From: Lelliottia sp. JS-SCA-14
GTDB taxonomy: Bacteria > Pseudomonadota > Gammaproteobacteria > Enterobacterales > Enterobacteriaceae
Reading direction: 5' to 3'
Assembly (NCBI RefSeq): GCF_035593345.1
Contig: NZ_CP141606.1
Location: 4,526,001-4,590,000 of the forward strand
DNA length: 64,000 nucleotides
Shown piece after piece: positions 1 through 9,148 of this stretch. The stretch's first letter is position 1. Each line of letters begins with the position of its first letter. The notes beneath the pieces are model-generated. The model made no database searches and was not told the origin of the DNA. It worked only from the letters and a program-made list of their open reading frames with translations. Both the position numbers and the translations under genes were made by a program.

Positions 1-841
1 TCAGCACAATCACCAGGCCCATCAGCACCACGGACTGCGCGGCAGAGGCCGAGAGATCCAGACCGGCAAAGCCTTCGCGATAGATTTTGTAGATAAGCGT
101 GGTGGTCGCCTGCACCGGTCCACCGGCGGTGGCGGCGTCGATCACCGGGAAGGTGTCGAAGAAGGCATAGACCAGGTTGACCACCAGCAGAAAGAAACTC
201 ACGGGTGCAATCAGCGGCAGCGCCAGTTTGAAGAAGCGGCGAATCGGCCCCGCGCCGTCAATCGCGGCGGCTTCGACCAGCGATCGCGGAATGGATTGCA
301 GGGCGGCGAAGAAGAACAGGAAGTTGTAGCTGATCTGCTTCCACACCGAGGCGAAGACCACCAGGAACATCGCCTGGCCGCTGTTCTGGGCGTGGTTCCA
401 GTCGTAGCCAAATTCACCGAGGAAATGGGTGATCAGCCCGCGCCCTGGGTTAAAGAGGAAGATCCACAGCACGGCGGCGACGGCGGGTGCCACGGCGTAG
501 GGCAGCAGCATCAGGGTCTGATACAGGCGGCTGCCGCGCACCACGTAATCCACCAGCGCGGCGAAAAACAGGGAGACCACGAGACCGCTGACGGTGACCA
601 GGGCGCTGAATTTGATCGTCGTCCAGAAGGAGTCGAGGTAATAGCTGTCGTGGAACAGCGCGGTGAAGTTATCCAGGCCGACAAACTGGCTGGAGAGCCC
701 GAACGGATCGACGCTTTGCACCGAGTACCACAGCGCTTCGCCCGCAGGCCAGATGAAAAAGATAACGGTGATAATCAGCTGCGGGGCGACCAGCAAATAG
801 GGCAGCCAGCGCGAACGGAATACCGGACGGGATGATGACAT
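1..841 (-). CDS. ugpA: sn-glycerol-3-phosphate ABC transporter permease UgpA (3' end cut by the window)
   Basis: Inner-membrane permease of the UgpBAEC importer, which takes up glycerol-3-phosphate and glycerophosphodiesters under phosphate starvation. The ATG at 841 opens a protein starting [17 protein letters not shown], essentially the E. coli UgpA N terminus. The frame runs open through 280 codons to the window edge; the E. coli protein is about 295 residues, so only the last ~15 codons are missing. Hydrophobic segments alternate through the frame as expected for a six-helix MetI-type permease. It lies downstream of ugpB on the same strand, separated by a REP-rich spacer, so message abundance may differ between the binding protein and the membrane part. 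Identification is by recall of the family; confidence is high. Confidence 0.96.
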   Translation of the reverse strand, partial: MSSSRPVFRSRWLPYLLVAPQLIITVIFFIWPAGEALWYSVQSVDPFGLSSQFVGLDNFTALFHDSYYLDSFWTTIKFSALVTVSGLVVSLFFAALVDYVVRGSRLYQTLMLLPYAVAPAVAAVLWIFLFNPGRGLITHFLGEFGYDWNHAQNSGQAMFLVVFASVWKQISYNFLFFFAALQSIPRSLVEAAAIDGAGPIRRFFKLALPLIAPVSFFLLVVNLVYAFFDTFPVIDAATAGGPVQATTTLIYKIYREGFAGLDLSASAAQSVVLMGLVIVL

Positions 842-864
842 AGCGGGACTCTTTTCCAGAAAAC

Positions 865-993
865 GCCGGGTGGCGGCTTCGCCTTACCCGGCCTACAAGG
901 TGCATTTTCTCCCTCTCCCCGTGGGAGAGGGTTGGGGTGAGGGCATCAGCCCGCACTAAACCTGTAGGCCGGATAAGCGCAACGCCATCCGGC
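865..993. repeat. BIME: two REP units flanking a GGGAGAGGG palindrome (ugpB-ugpA spacer)
   Basis: Two inverted REP-like units (865-896, GCCGGGTGGCGGC..TTACCCGGC; 964-993, GTAGGCCGG..CCATCCGGC) flank a different palindrome, CCCTCTCCCC/GTGGGAGAGGG at 911-931, followed by GGGGTGAGGG. REP units at such operon gaps are known to stabilise upstream mRNA. The same composite recurs at 9149-9231 and 51221-51283. Confidence 0.85.
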
Positions 994-1000
994 AAAAGCA

Positions 1001-2317
1001 TTAAGACTTCGTCGACTGCTCAAAGCGGCGCAGCAGCTGATTCCCGCGCTCTACCGCGGAATCCAGCGCCTGCTGTGGCGTTTTCTTACCGGTCCAGACG
1101 CTTTCCAGCTCTTCATCCACAATGGTACGAATTTGCGGCATGTTGCCCAGACGCAGACCTTTGGTGAACGGTAACGGCGGCTTGTTCAGCATCTGGCGCG
1201 TGGCGATATCGGCACCTGGGTTTTTGTCGTAGAAGCCCTGCTCGCGCGTCAGGTCATAAGCGGCTTTGGTGATCGGCAGATAGCCGGTCTTCTGGTGCCA
1301 CTCGGCGGCGTTTTCAGGTTTCGCGAGGAAGTCGAGGAACTCCGCCACGCCTTTATAGGTGCCATTGTCTTTGCCCTGCATCACCCACAGGCTCGCTCCG
1401 CCGATGATGGCGTTCTGCGGCGCGCCTTTGACGTCGGCGTCGTAAGGCATCATGCCCACGCCGTAGTTGAATTTGGCGTAGTGACGGATATCCGCCAGCG
1501 ACCCGGAAGAGGCGGTAGTGATGGCGCAGTCGCCGTTGTAGAACTTCTCGGTGGATTCGTCTTTACGCCCGAAGTAGCTGAAATCGCCCTTCTTGTTCAG
1601 CGCTTCCAGTAGGGCGATGTGTTTCACCTGCTCCGGCTTGTTGAACTCGAGTACCGCGTCGGTGCCGTCAAAGCCGTTGTTTTTGGTGGCGACCGGCAGA
1701 CCGTGCCAGGCGCTGAAGTTTTCGATCTGGATCCAGCCCTGCCAGCCGCTGGCGTAGCCACACTTCATGCCCGCGGCTTTCAGTTTGGCGGTGTACTCCG
1801 CCAGATCCTGCCAGGTTTTCGGCGGCTGATCCGGGTTTAAACCGGCTTTTTTGAAGGCGTCTTTGTTGTAGTACAGCACCGGCGTGGAGCTGTTAAACGG
1901 CTGAGACAGCAAATGCCCGGTTTTTGAATCGGTGTAGTAACCGGACACCGTTGGCACGAACTGGGATTCATCGAAGTTAATGCCCGCGTCTTTAAACACT
2001 TCGTAGACCGGTTTGATCGCTTTAGAGGCCATCATGGTGGCGGTGCCGACTTCATACACCTGCAGCAGCGCCGGTGCGTTACCGGTACGGAACGCCGCGA
2101 TACCCGCGCTCAGGCTCTGCTCGTAGTTACCTTTGTACACCGGCACAATTTTGTAATCCGGGTGGGTGTCGTTGAAACGTTGCGCCAGGGAATCAACCTC
2201 TTTGCCCAACTCCCCTTCCATGGAATGCCAGAACGGAATCGTGGTGACAGCCATTGCGTTCGTCGCAAAAGCCAGACCGATTGCCAGACCCAAAGCTGTG
2301 TGTCGTAACGAAGTCAT
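1001..2317 (-). CDS. ugpB: sn-glycerol-3-phosphate-binding periplasmic protein UgpB
   Basis: Periplasmic solute-binding protein (family 1, maltose-binding fold) that captures glycerol-3-phosphate and glycerophosphodiesters for UgpAEC. Two in-frame ATGs lie six bases apart (2323 and 2317). The purine-rich AAGAGAG sits directly against the first and 6 nt before the second, so I take the second, giving 438 residues, the E. coli length. Residues 1-23 are a signal peptide ending in NAMA before [15 protein letters not shown], the mature N terminus typical of UgpB. It is first in the ugp operon, followed by ugpA. Four 11-bp phased PhoB half-sites lie about 70 bp upstream, consistent with Pho regulon control. 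Confidence 0.95.
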   Translation of the reverse strand: MTSLRHTALGLAIGLAFATNAMAVTTIPFWHSMEGELGKEVDSLAQRFNDTHPDYKIVPVYKGNYEQSLSAGIAAFRTGNAPALLQVYEVGTATMMASKAIKPVYEVFKDAGINFDESQFVPTVSGYYTDSKTGHLLSQPFNSSTPVLYYNKDAFKKAGLNPDQPPKTWQDLAEYTAKLKAAGMKCGYASGWQGWIQIENFSAWHGLPVATKNNGFDGTDAVLEFNKPEQVKHIALLEALNKKGDFSYFGRKDESTEKFYNGDCAITTASSGSLADIRHYAKFNYGVGMMPYDADVKGAPQNAIIGGASLWVMQGKDNGTYKGVAEFLDFLAKPENAAEWHQKTGYLPITKAAYDLTREQGFYDKNPGADIATRQMLNKPPLPFTKGLRLGNMPQIRTIVDEELESVWTGKKTPQQALDSAVERGNQLLRRFEQSTKS

Positions 2318-2359
2318 TGTCATCTCTCTTTATTGTGCCGGATGCGCGATATCACGCGT

Positions 2360-2431
2360 TTTATGCTCGCGAGGTAACATGACATGCTCGAATGACAGAA
2401 AAATAACTGTTTATTTACAGAATGATGACAG
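2360..2431 (-). promoter_or_regulatory. PhoB box array and -10 of the ugp operon
   Basis: On the minus strand four consecutive 11-bp units read CTGTCATCATT (2421-2431), CTGTAAATAAA (2410-2420), CAGTTATTTTT (2399-2409) and CTGTCATTCGA (2388-2398). Units 1, 2 and 4 match the pho-box half-site CTGTCA/CTGTAA. A CATAAA hexamer at 2360-2365 lies about 22 bp downstream and fits a -10, with PhoB replacing the -35 contact. PhoB control of ugp is established in E. coli; use here is inferred. Confidence 0.75.
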
Positions 2432-2480
2432 GCAGGGGTCAGGGGAATGATGGAATGGTGACGGTTGCATGGCAAAAAAA

Positions 2481-2513
2481 GCCGGGTGGCGGCTGCGCCT
2501 TACCCGGCCTACG
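2481..2513. repeat. REP unit
   Basis: Single REP palindrome (GCCGGGTGGCGGC..GCCTTACCCGGCCTAC) ending 3 bp before the stop codon of the small minus-strand gene at 2516-2785. It could form a 3' protective hairpin on that transcript. Confidence 0.85.
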
Positions 2514-2515
2514 AT

Positions 2516-2785
2516 TCAAAATGACGACGGGTAATAGGGTTTGCCTGATTCCAGACTTTTGTGTTGTCGATTGTCTTCCCGCCGCTTCTGCTCTTTCTGG
2601 ATATCGGTTTTCTGGTCCTGATAACCCGGGCAGACAGACGACTGTAAGATTTCACACGGATCCTGTTTGTTTTCGTCCGGCTTATTGGGCTCCTGCCAGA
2701 TGGAAGGGTCGCGTGGGTTAATGTTCTCTGCAGCGTTTGCCGTAAGACAGCATGCCGCGAGGGCAAACAGATAGATACGTTTCAT
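2516..2785 (-). CDS. Small exported hypothetical protein, 89 residues
   Basis: I do not recognise a family. The ORF has a strong ribosome binding site (AAAGGAGAT) 5-6 nt before ATG 2785, which supports it as a real gene. Residues 1-18 form a signal peptide (MKRIYLFALAACCLTANA) with likely cleavage before AENINPR. The mature part of about 70 residues is polar, rich in Lys, Gln, Glu, Asp and Pro, with two cysteines (near residues 44 and 52) that could form a disulfide in the periplasm. It lies between ugpB and livF and is bracketed by REP units on both sides, so it is probably its own transcription unit. No equivalent at this position in E. coli K-12 comes to mind. Confidence 0.75.
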   Translation of the reverse strand: MKRIYLFALAACCLTANAAENINPRDPSIWQEPNKPDENKQDPCEILQSSVCPGYQDQKTDIQKEQKRREDNRQHKSLESGKPYYPSSF

Positions 2786-2806
2786 CCCGATCTCCTTTCA
2801 GGGTTT

Positions 2807-2836
2807 GTAGGCCCGGTAAGCGCAGCGCCACCGGGC
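2807..2836. repeat. REP unit downstream of livF
   Basis: GTAGGCCCGGTAAGCGCAGCGCCACCGGGC palindromic unit, 13 bp beyond the livF stop codon; probable 3'-end stabilising hairpin of the liv operon transcript. Confidence 0.8.
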
Positions 2837-2849
2837 AACAACAGACGGC

Positions 2850-3563
2850 TCAGCCGCCCAAATACGCACTCCGCACCGCTTCGTTCGCCAGCAGCGCGTC
2901 GCCGGTATCGGAAAGCACCACGTGGCCGTTCTCCAGCACGTAGCCGCGATCCGCGAGCTTCAGCGCCTGGTTGGCGTTCTGCTCGACGAGGAAGATGGTC
3001 ATCCCCTCTTTGCGCAGCTGCTCGATGGTGTCGAAAATCTGCTGAATGATAATTGGCGCGAGGCCGAGCGACGGCTCGTCCAACAGCAGCAGGCGCGGCT
3101 GACTCATCAGCGCACGGCCAATCGCCAGCATCTGCTGTTCACCGCCGGACATGGTGCCTGCGCGCTGAATGCGGCGTTCGTACAGACGCGGGAAGAGTTC
3201 ATACACGCGCTTGATGCGGGTCTGATACTGATCGCGCTCGGCAAAGAAGCCGCCCATCGCCAGGTTCTCTTCCACCGTCATCCGGGAAAACACCCGGCGA
3301 CCTTCGGGAACAATCGCCACCGCTTCACGCATGATTTTGGCGGTCTGCCAGTCGGTGATGTCTTTCCCGTCAAAGACGATGCGCCCGCTGGTGGCACGCG
3401 GATCGCCGCACAGGGTGCCGAGCAGCGTGGTTTTCCCCGCGCCGTTGGCCCCGATGAGCGTCACGATCTCGCCCTGATTGATATGCAGGCTGACGTCGTG
3501 CAGCGCCTGAATCTTGCCGTAGTGGGCATTCACATTGTCAAAAGATAACATCGCTTTTTCCAT
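2850..3563 (-). CDS. livF: Branched-chain amino acid ABC transporter ATP-binding protein LivF
   Basis: One of the two ATPases of the LIV-I/LS importer for leucine, isoleucine and valine. The start MEKAMLSFDNVNAHYGK (ATG 3563) gives 237 residues, the E. coli length; an ATG 12 nt further upstream overlaps livG and is less likely. Walker A is GANGAGKTT (about residues 35-43), the signature is MSGGEQQ, and Walker B is LLLLDEP followed by the SLGLAP D-loop. The livG stop ends 1 nt before this start, so the two are translationally coupled. It is the last gene of the livKHMGF unit, followed by a REP hairpin. Confidence 0.97.
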   Translation of the reverse strand: MEKAMLSFDNVNAHYGKIQALHDVSLHINQGEIVTLIGANGAGKTTLLGTLCGDPRATSGRIVFDGKDITDWQTAKIMREAVAIVPEGRRVFSRMTVEENLAMGGFFAERDQYQTRIKRVYELFPRLYERRIQRAGTMSGGEQQMLAIGRALMSQPRLLLLDEPSLGLAPIIIQQIFDTIEQLRKEGMTIFLVEQNANQALKLADRGYVLENGHVVLSDTGDALLANEAVRSAYLGG

Positions 3564-3564
3564 T

Positions 3565-4332
3565 TTATGCCTCACCCAGATAGGCGCGGATCACGTCTGG
3601 GTTATGTCGGATTTCATCAGGCGTGCCGTTCGCCAGCGGCGTGCCCTGGTTGACCACGTAGATACGATCGGAGATGCCCATCACCAGTTTCATATCGTGC
3701 TCAATCAGCAGAATGGTGGTGTCGTGATGGTTACGCAGCTCGACGATCAGCTCGTCCAGCTCTTTGGTCTCTTTCGGGTTCAGACCAGCGGCAGGTTCAT
3801 CGAGCATCAGGATTTCCGGCTGCGTCACCATGCAGCGGACAATCTCCAGACGACGCTGATCGCCATAGGCCAGGTTGCTCGCCTGACGGTTGGCGTGCTG
3901 CAGCAGGCCGATACGATCGAGCCAGGTGGCGGCGCGATCCAGGGCTTCGCTCTGCGCGCGGCGGAAGGCCGGGGTTTTCAGCAGGCCGGAGAAGACACCG
4001 CTTTTCAGCTGCTGATGTTGCGCCACCAGCAGGTTTTCAATCACCGTCATCTCGCGGAACAGACGCACGTGCTGGAAGGTACGCACCACGCCCATGCGGG
4101 CAATTTGCTGGCCCGGCAGTCCTTCAAGATGCTGATCGCGCAGCATGATGGTCCCGCCCGTCGGTTTGTAGAAACCGGTCAGGCAGTTGAACACCGTGGT
4201 TTTCCCCGCGCCGTTCGGGCCAATCAGGGAGACAATCTCTTTCGGGAACAGGTCCAGCGAGACGTTATTGACCGCCAGCAGGCCGCCAAAACGCATCATC
4301 AGGCCGTTCACGGATAATAATGGCTGACTCAT
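3565..4332 (-). CDS. livG: Branched-chain amino acid ABC transporter ATP-binding protein LivG
   Basis: Second ATPase of the LIV-I/LS importer, 255 residues as in E. coli. Walker [10 protein letters not shown] is near residue 37, Walker B is [10 protein letters not shown], the signature region reads LAYGDQRR rather than a canonical LSGGQ (typical of LivG), and the C terminus is ..YLGEA. Its ATG overlaps the livM stop by 4 nt (ATGA), indicating coupled translation. It works at the cytoplasmic face with LivF on the LivHM membrane pair. Confidence 0.97.
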   Translation of the reverse strand: MSQPLLSVNGLMMRFGGLLAVNNVSLDLFPKEIVSLIGPNGAGKTTVFNCLTGFYKPTGGTIMLRDQHLEGLPGQQIARMGVVRTFQHVRLFREMTVIENLLVAQHQQLKSGVFSGLLKTPAFRRAQSEALDRAATWLDRIGLLQHANRQASNLAYGDQRRLEIVRCMVTQPEILMLDEPAAGLNPKETKELDELIVELRNHHDTTILLIEHDMKLVMGISDRIYVVNQGTPLANGTPDEIRHNPDVIRAYLGEA

Positions 4333-5606
4333 GCCTGCTCTCCTTTCGCTTGCCCGTTCTTCAGCTTCAACTGTGGACGGGTCATCGGCAGCAAGCCCTG
4401 CGGACGCCAGATCATCATCAGTACCATCAAACCACCCAGCATTGACATGCTGTATTCGTTAAAGTCACGCATCAGCTCGCGAGAAACCACCAGCAGGATC
4501 GCCGCGAGGATCACCGCAAACTGCGAGCCCATCCCGCCGAGCACCACGATAGCGAGCACGAAGGCCGATTCGGCGAAGGTGAAGGATTCCGGGCTGACGA
4601 AGCCCTGGCGTGCGGCAAACAGGGTTCCGGCAAAACCGGCGAACGCGGCGCTGATGGTAAAGGCGGTCAGCTTGATGCGCGTCGGGTTCAGGCCCAGGGA
4701 GCGGCAGGCGATTTCATCTTCGCGCAGCGCTTCCCACGCGCGGCCCAGCGGCATACGCAGCAGGCGGTTAATCACGAACAGCGTAATCACCACCAGCAGC
4801 AGCGCCACCAGATAGAGCCAAATCACACGGTCGGACGGATCGTACTTCACGCCGAAGAAGTTGCTGAAAGTATCCCAGCCCCCTTCGCGTGCGGAACGGC
4901 TGAACTCGAGGCCGAAGAAGGTCGGTTTCGGGATCTGGCTGATGCCGTTCGGGCCGCCGGTCACTTCGGTGTTGTTGAGTAGCAGGATACGGACGATTTC
5001 GCCGAAGCCTAAGGTCACAATCGCCAGATAGTCGCCGCGCAGGCGCAGCACCGGGAAGCCGAGCAGGAAACCGGCGGCGGCAGAGACCAGGCCCGCCAGC
5101 GGCAGACAGGTCCAGAAGCCCAGCCCGTAATAGTGGTTCAGCAGCGCGAAGGTGTAAGCACCGATAGCGTAAAACCCACCGTAGCCCAGCACCAGCAGGC
5201 CCGACAGACCGACCACCACGTTCAGACCGAGGCCCAGGATCACGTAGATCATGGTCAGGGTGGCGATATCCACCGTCCCACGCGAGACCACGAACGGCCA
5301 GGCAACAGCGGCCACCAGCAGTGCCACGAGGAACAGCTTCTGTTTAACGGTCGAACCATCAATCGCAGGCAGCACAAATTTCGGGCCGGAGACGTTTTTC
5401 AACGTCTTCTGGAACACCGGACGCAGCAGCTGGAACAGGAACACCACGGCGGTGCCGACAAACACCCACTGCCAGCGGATATCCGCGGCGGTATCGACCA
5501 CCAGTTTGGTGCCATCCAGTTCTAACTGCACGCCCATAAAGACGCCCGCAAGGACGAAGAACATGGCGGCAGAGAGGAGCGCCATCGCAAAATGCATCGG
5601 TTTCAT
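4329..5606 (-). CDS. livM: Branched-chain amino acid ABC transporter permease LivM
   Basis: Inner-membrane permease of the LIV-I/LS system, 425 residues, matching E. coli LivM. It has two N-terminal hydrophobic segments, then a linker and the LivH/M-type permease domain from about residue 90, with many predicted helices and the [12 protein letters not shown] cytoplasmic loop near residue 295. ATGA overlaps with livH upstream and livG downstream fix the start. It forms the heterodimeric channel with LivH. Confidence 0.97.
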   Translation of the reverse strand: MKPMHFAMALLSAAMFFVLAGVFMGVQLELDGTKLVVDTAADIRWQWVFVGTAVVFLFQLLRPVFQKTLKNVSGPKFVLPAIDGSTVKQKLFLVALLVAAVAWPFVVSRGTVDIATLTMIYVILGLGLNVVVGLSGLLVLGYGGFYAIGAYTFALLNHYYGLGFWTCLPLAGLVSAAAGFLLGFPVLRLRGDYLAIVTLGFGEIVRILLLNNTEVTGGPNGISQIPKPTFFGLEFSRSAREGGWDTFSNFFGVKYDPSDRVIWLYLVALLLVVITLFVINRLLRMPLGRAWEALREDEIACRSLGLNPTRIKLTAFTISAAFAGFAGTLFAARQGFVSPESFTFAESAFVLAIVVLGGMGSQFAVILAAILLVVSRELMRDFNEYSMSMLGGLMVLMMIWRPQGLLPMTRPQLKLKNGQAKGEQA

Positions 5607-6529
5607 ACTTTCTCTACCTCCGGACGACCCAGGATCCCGGTAGGCATCACCAGCAGCACCAGAATCAGCAGGGCGAACGACACCACGTCTTTATATTCGG
5701 TACTCAGGTACGCCGAGGAGAGCGCTTCGGCCACGCCCAGAATCAGGCCGCCGATCATCGCGCCAGGAATACTGCCGATCCCACCCAGAACCGCGGCGGT
5801 GAAGGCTTTCATCCCGGCCATAAAGCCGATGTACGGGTTGATCACGCCGTAGAACTGACCGAGCAGCACGCCCGCGACGGCGGCCATCGCTGCTCCAATC
5901 ACAAAGGTCAGGGCGATCACGCGATCGGTGTTAATCCCGAGCAGGCTGGCCATTTTCAGATCTTCTGCGCAGGCGCGGCAGGCGCGGCCCATGCGGGAGT
6001 AGCGGATGAAAATGGTCAGCGCCAGCATCGCCAGGAAGGTCACAATCCAGATAACCAACTGCATGGTGGTGATAGACGCCGAGAAGTTTTCGCTGGCTCC
6101 GACAATCCACTGGCCGTTGAACAGGCTTGGCAGCGCCACGTCGCGCGACCCTTCCGTCAGGCTGACGTAGTTTTGCAGGAAGATGGACATCCCGATGGCG
6201 GAGATGAGCGCAATCAGACGCTTGGAGCTGCGCACGGGGCGATAGGCCACGCGCTCGATGCTCCAGCCGTAGGCGCTGGCAATCACAATCGCGCCGACAA
6301 ACCCGGCACCTACCAGCAGCCAGCTGCTGTCGATGCCCATCATCATCAGGGCGGCAATGATCATAAAGGAGACATAGCTGCCGATCATATAGACCTCGCC
6401 GTGGGCGAAGTTGATCATGCCGATAATGCCGTAAACCATGGTGTAGCCGATGGCGATCAGCGCGTAGGTGCTTCCCAGCGTGACGCCGTTAAACATCTGC
6501 TGCAAGAAATAGAGAAACTGCTCGGACAT
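5603..6529 (-). CDS. livH: Branched-chain amino acid ABC transporter permease LivH
   Basis: Partner permease of LivM, 308 residues as in E. coli, starting [19 protein letters not shown]. The protein is hydrophobic throughout, with about eight segments and the conserved NFAHGEVYM loop near residue 40. It lies 47 nt downstream of livK with a GC-rich hairpin in the gap, which is where periplasmic protein and membrane component expression is usually set apart. Confidence 0.97.
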   Translation of the reverse strand: MSEQFLYFLQQMFNGVTLGSTYALIAIGYTMVYGIIGMINFAHGEVYMIGSYVSFMIIAALMMMGIDSSWLLVGAGFVGAIVIASAYGWSIERVAYRPVRSSKRLIALISAIGMSIFLQNYVSLTEGSRDVALPSLFNGQWIVGASENFSASITTMQLVIWIVTFLAMLALTIFIRYSRMGRACRACAEDLKMASLLGINTDRVIALTFVIGAAMAAVAGVLLGQFYGVINPYIGFMAGMKAFTAAVLGGIGSIPGAMIGGLILGVAEALSSAYLSTEYKDVVSFALLILVLLVMPTGILGRPEVEKV

Positions 6530-6547
6530 AAGAAAACCTTTTTATAA

Positions 6548-6568
6548 CCGCCCGTTTTGCGCGGGCGG
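6548..6568 (-). terminator. Intra-operon hairpin between livK and livH
   Basis: Perfect 7-bp stem CCGCCCG/CGGGCGG with a 7-nt loop, 8 nt after the livK stop codon. It is followed on the transcribed strand by TTATAAAAAGG rather than a run of T, so it is more likely a 3'-stabilising or leaky termination structure that raises livK over livHMGF. Confidence 0.6.
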
Positions 6569-6576
6569 CGGGATGA

Positions 6577-7686
6577 TTATTTGGCTACCGTGGAAGATCC
6601 ATCGGCGTGCCATTGGAAGACACCAAATTCAAATCCCTTTAGATCGCCTTTCTCATCCCAGTTCAGCGGCCCAATCACGGTATCAGCACCGTGTGCTTTC
6701 AAATCTTTGACTAAATCCAGCGGCTCTTTGCTGCCGGTACGTTCCAGAGCGGTCGCCAGGGACTGCACCGCCGCGTAGGTGATCCAGACGTACGGACCGC
6801 TCGGATCTTTCTTCTGCGCTTTGAGCGCCTCTACGATAGCTTTGTTCGCCGGTTCCTGGTCATAGCGTTTTGGCATCGTCACCAGCATGCCTTCGCCCGC
6901 ATCGCCCGCGATGTTCGACAGGGACGCGTTACCCACGCCTTCCGGGCCCATGAACTGGGTTTTCAGACCGGTCGCGCGCGCCTGGCGCAGCATCTGTCCC
7001 ATCTCCGGGTAGTAGCCGCCGTAGTAAACGAAATCGATATTCTCTTTTTGCAGACGGGCCAGCAGCGCGGAGAAATCTTTCTCACCGGCGGTGATGCCGT
7101 CGAAGAAGACCACGTTCGCGCCGCCTTTTTTCAGGCCGTCCTGGACGGAACGCGCCAGGCCTTCGCCGTACTGCTGTTTATCGTGAATGATCGCGATGCG
7201 CTGCGGCTTCACTTTATCGAGGATGTACTTCGCGGCAGTCGGGCCCTGGGAGGAGTCCAGACCGGCGGTACGCATAATGTGCTGGTAGCCACGCTGCGTC
7301 AGCTCCGGATTCGTCGCCCCAGGCGTGATCATCAGAATACCTTCGTCTTCGTAGATATCGGAAGCTGGCTGAGTCGAGGACGAGCACAGGTGGCCGATCA
7401 CGTACTGGATGCCGTCGTTAACGATTTTGTTAGCCACGGCGACGGCTTGTTTTGGATCGCAGGCGTCGTCGTATTCCACGCCAACCAGCTTATCCCCTTT
7501 GATGCCGCCTTTGGCGTTGATGTCTTTGATCGCCTGACGTGCGCCGTTGAACTCCATATCGCCCCACTGGGCAACCGGACCGGACATGGCACCGACGACG
7601 GCAACTTTAATGTCTTCCGCCATGGCTGCCTGCGAAATCGCTAATGCAACCATTCCCGCGATTAATGCTTTCGCGTTCCTTTTCAT
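6577..7686 (-). CDS. livK: Leucine-specific binding protein LivK
   Basis: Periplasmic leucine-specific binding protein, 369 residues as in E. coli. The start [18 protein letters not shown] gives a signal peptide ending AMA before [13 protein letters not shown]. The paired cysteines in [10 protein letters not shown] and IGHLCSSST and the C terminus [11 protein letters not shown] are family hallmarks. Upstream ATGs add about 20 residues with no homologous counterpart. The protein is strongly similar to livJ at 9238, its broad-specificity paralogue that shares LivHMGF. It is the first gene of livKHMGF; the 424-bp AT-rich upstream region would hold its Lrp-responsive promoter by analogy with E. 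coli. Confidence 0.97.
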   Translation of the reverse strand: MKRNAKALIAGMVALAISQAAMAEDIKVAVVGAMSGPVAQWGDMEFNGARQAIKDINAKGGIKGDKLVGVEYDDACDPKQAVAVANKIVNDGIQYVIGHLCSSSTQPASDIYEDEGILMITPGATNPELTQRGYQHIMRTAGLDSSQGPTAAKYILDKVKPQRIAIIHDKQQYGEGLARSVQDGLKKGGANVVFFDGITAGEKDFSALLARLQKENIDFVYYGGYYPEMGQMLRQARATGLKTQFMGPEGVGNASLSNIAGDAGEGMLVTMPKRYDQEPANKAIVEALKAQKKDPSGPYVWITYAAVQSLATALERTGSKEPLDLVKDLKAHGADTVIGPLNWDEKGDLKGFEFGVFQWHADGSSTVAK

Positions 7687-8110
7687 CTGTGAATCCCCAT
7701 TCGTGACGTGATGTATATATTTTGTTTTATTATGGTTAAAAAGCATTCTGTACTTTTAATGAACAACGCTATTTTTACCAGTGCCTTTAATGGTTTAGCG
7801 CAGTTTTTTGCTAAAAACCAGACTAAAATCTCTATTTTTCAGGCGATTAAGCAAAGATAATATTCTGAAATCCGACAGAGATAAACAAATAAAAGTGCAG
7901 TTTGCAGCATAAAATAACGGTACAAAGCGCCGAATAAAACACTGCCTTTCAGGTTAAAATTCTGCTTAATTTTCGATCCATGCATTTTCGCACTGCACAT
8001 CGCGCTGCTAAAAAAGTAATCACCTGGAGAATGGTTTAAAAAAGGGGAAGCCGCTGGCGAGATAAATTGAGTACACTGCCTTTATTCTTTCTGATTTGGA
8101 CAAGCAGCTA
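7687..8110. other. Divergent intergenic region livK / panM
   Basis: No gene found in these 424 bases. The livK-proximal half is strongly A+T rich with runs of A and T, consistent with promoter and Lrp/IHF-type binding, but I could not place a -35/-10 pair with confidence. No repeat or RNA structure stands out. Confidence 0.5.
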
Positions 8111-8494
8111 ATGAAACTGACCATCCTTCGTCTGGTGTCCTTTAGCGACCAGGATCATATCGACCTGGGCAAGATCTGGCCGGAATATTCCCCTTCCTCA
8201 CTGGCCGTGGATGATATTCACCGTATCTATGCCGCCCGCTTTAACGAGCGTCTGCTGGGCGCGGTGCGCGTGACCCTGAGCGGCAGCGAAGGCGCGCTGG
8301 ACTCCCTGCGTGTGCGCGAAATCACCCGCCGTCGCGGCGTCGGGCAATATCTGATTGAAGAGGTGATTCGCGACAACCCGGACGTCTCCTCCTGGTGGAT
8401 GGCGGATGTCGGCGTGGAAGACCGCGCGGTGATGACCGCATTTATGCAGGCGCTGGGGTTTGTGGAGCGGGAGAGCGGCTGGCAGCGGCGTTAA
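8111..8494 (+). CDS. panM: PanD maturation factor PanM (PanZ), GNAT fold
   Basis: GNAT-family protein that, with acetyl-CoA, promotes self-cleavage of pro-PanD to active aspartate decarboxylase and feedback-controls pantothenate synthesis. The start MKLTILRLVSFSDQD gives 127 residues, the E. coli length; a TTG 15 nt upstream is in frame but adds residues absent from relatives. The acetyl-CoA loop is RRRGVGQYLIEEV (about residues 75-87), with KIWPEYSPSSL near the N terminus. It sits between livK and livJ as in E. coli, on the opposite strand. No strong Shine-Dalgarno is visible. Confidence 0.94.
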   Translation: MKLTILRLVSFSDQDHIDLGKIWPEYSPSSLAVDDIHRIYAARFNERLLGAVRVTLSGSEGALDSLRVREITRRRGVGQYLIEEVIRDNPDVSSWWMADVGVEDRAVMTAFMQALGFVERESGWQRR

Positions 8495-8499
8495 AAAAA

Positions 8500-8531
8500 G
8501 CCGGGTGGCGGCTGCGCCTTACCCGGCCTAC
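8500..8531. repeat. REP unit downstream of panM
   Basis: GCCGGGTGGCGGCTGCGCCTTACCCGGC unit 5 bp after the panM stop codon, preceded by a run of A; adjoins the fold-back element that begins at 8543. Confidence 0.8.
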
Positions 8532-8542
8532 AAGTTCAACGC

Positions 8543-9146
8543 AAAACGGCAACCAAAGGTTGTAATGCTGGTCAGTTAAGCATCTGAGGTTATTCCGTTC
8601 ACCTTATGTTCAGCAGAATATAATGGCGTCTTAACCTGTGAACGTGACAAGGGGGCTGCGCGGCCCCCTTGTCAATCCCCGCGCCCCGCCATGAAATCGG
8701 TGCTTCGCACTGCGCACACCTCCCGGCCCGCTGCCTGCGGGGACCCATACCGGTGCCACATTCAGACGGCTGTAAAGCTGGAGGGAGCGTGAGTCCGGCT
8801 GAAAATCGCCGAAGCGTTTCCTGGAGGCCGGGTCGAGGCGCAGGGAAGCGCCGAGAGGGTGCGACCTGCATGGATGCAGGATCGCGCCCGACCCGATAGC
8901 CGCAAGGAATAAGCTGAGGGCACCGCGAAGCGGCGATTTTCTTTGCCGGGAGCCGGGGTTGCCAGGGTGGTGGCGATTGAGCCACCCTGGCACGTTCACC
9001 GCAGAGTGATAGACCGGAAGCAGAGGAACGAAAGTGAACGGAACAATTCCACTGATGCCATAAAGGTCCTGGAGCAAGCAACATAATAAATTTAAATTCA
9101 TTATGTTGCTTAACTGACTGGTATTAAAACCAAAGGTTGCCGTTTT
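8543..9146. mobile_element. MITE-like fold-back element with 40-bp terminal inverted repeats, no ORF of its own
   Basis: The two ends (8543-8582 and 9107-9146) are inverted copies matching at 33 of 40 positions; both read AAAACGGCAACC.. inward to ..GTCAGTTAAGCA. Further in, TTCCGTTCAC (8593-8602) mirrors GTGAACGGAA (9034-9043) and GTGAACGTG (8638-8646) mirrors CACGTTCAC (8991-8999). Each side carries a hairpin: an 11-bp stem at 8646-8673 and a 10-bp stem at 8961-8991. A third hairpin (10-bp stem) is at 9078-9109. The GC-rich core around 8840-8900 also folds on itself (CCTGCAT/ATGCAGG). Overlapping minus-strand ORFs (to 176 residues) look like chance reading of GC-rich DNA. No target duplication is evident. 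A non-autonomous mobile element or structured-RNA element is inferred; the family is not identified. Confidence 0.6.
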
Positions 9147-9148
9147 TA

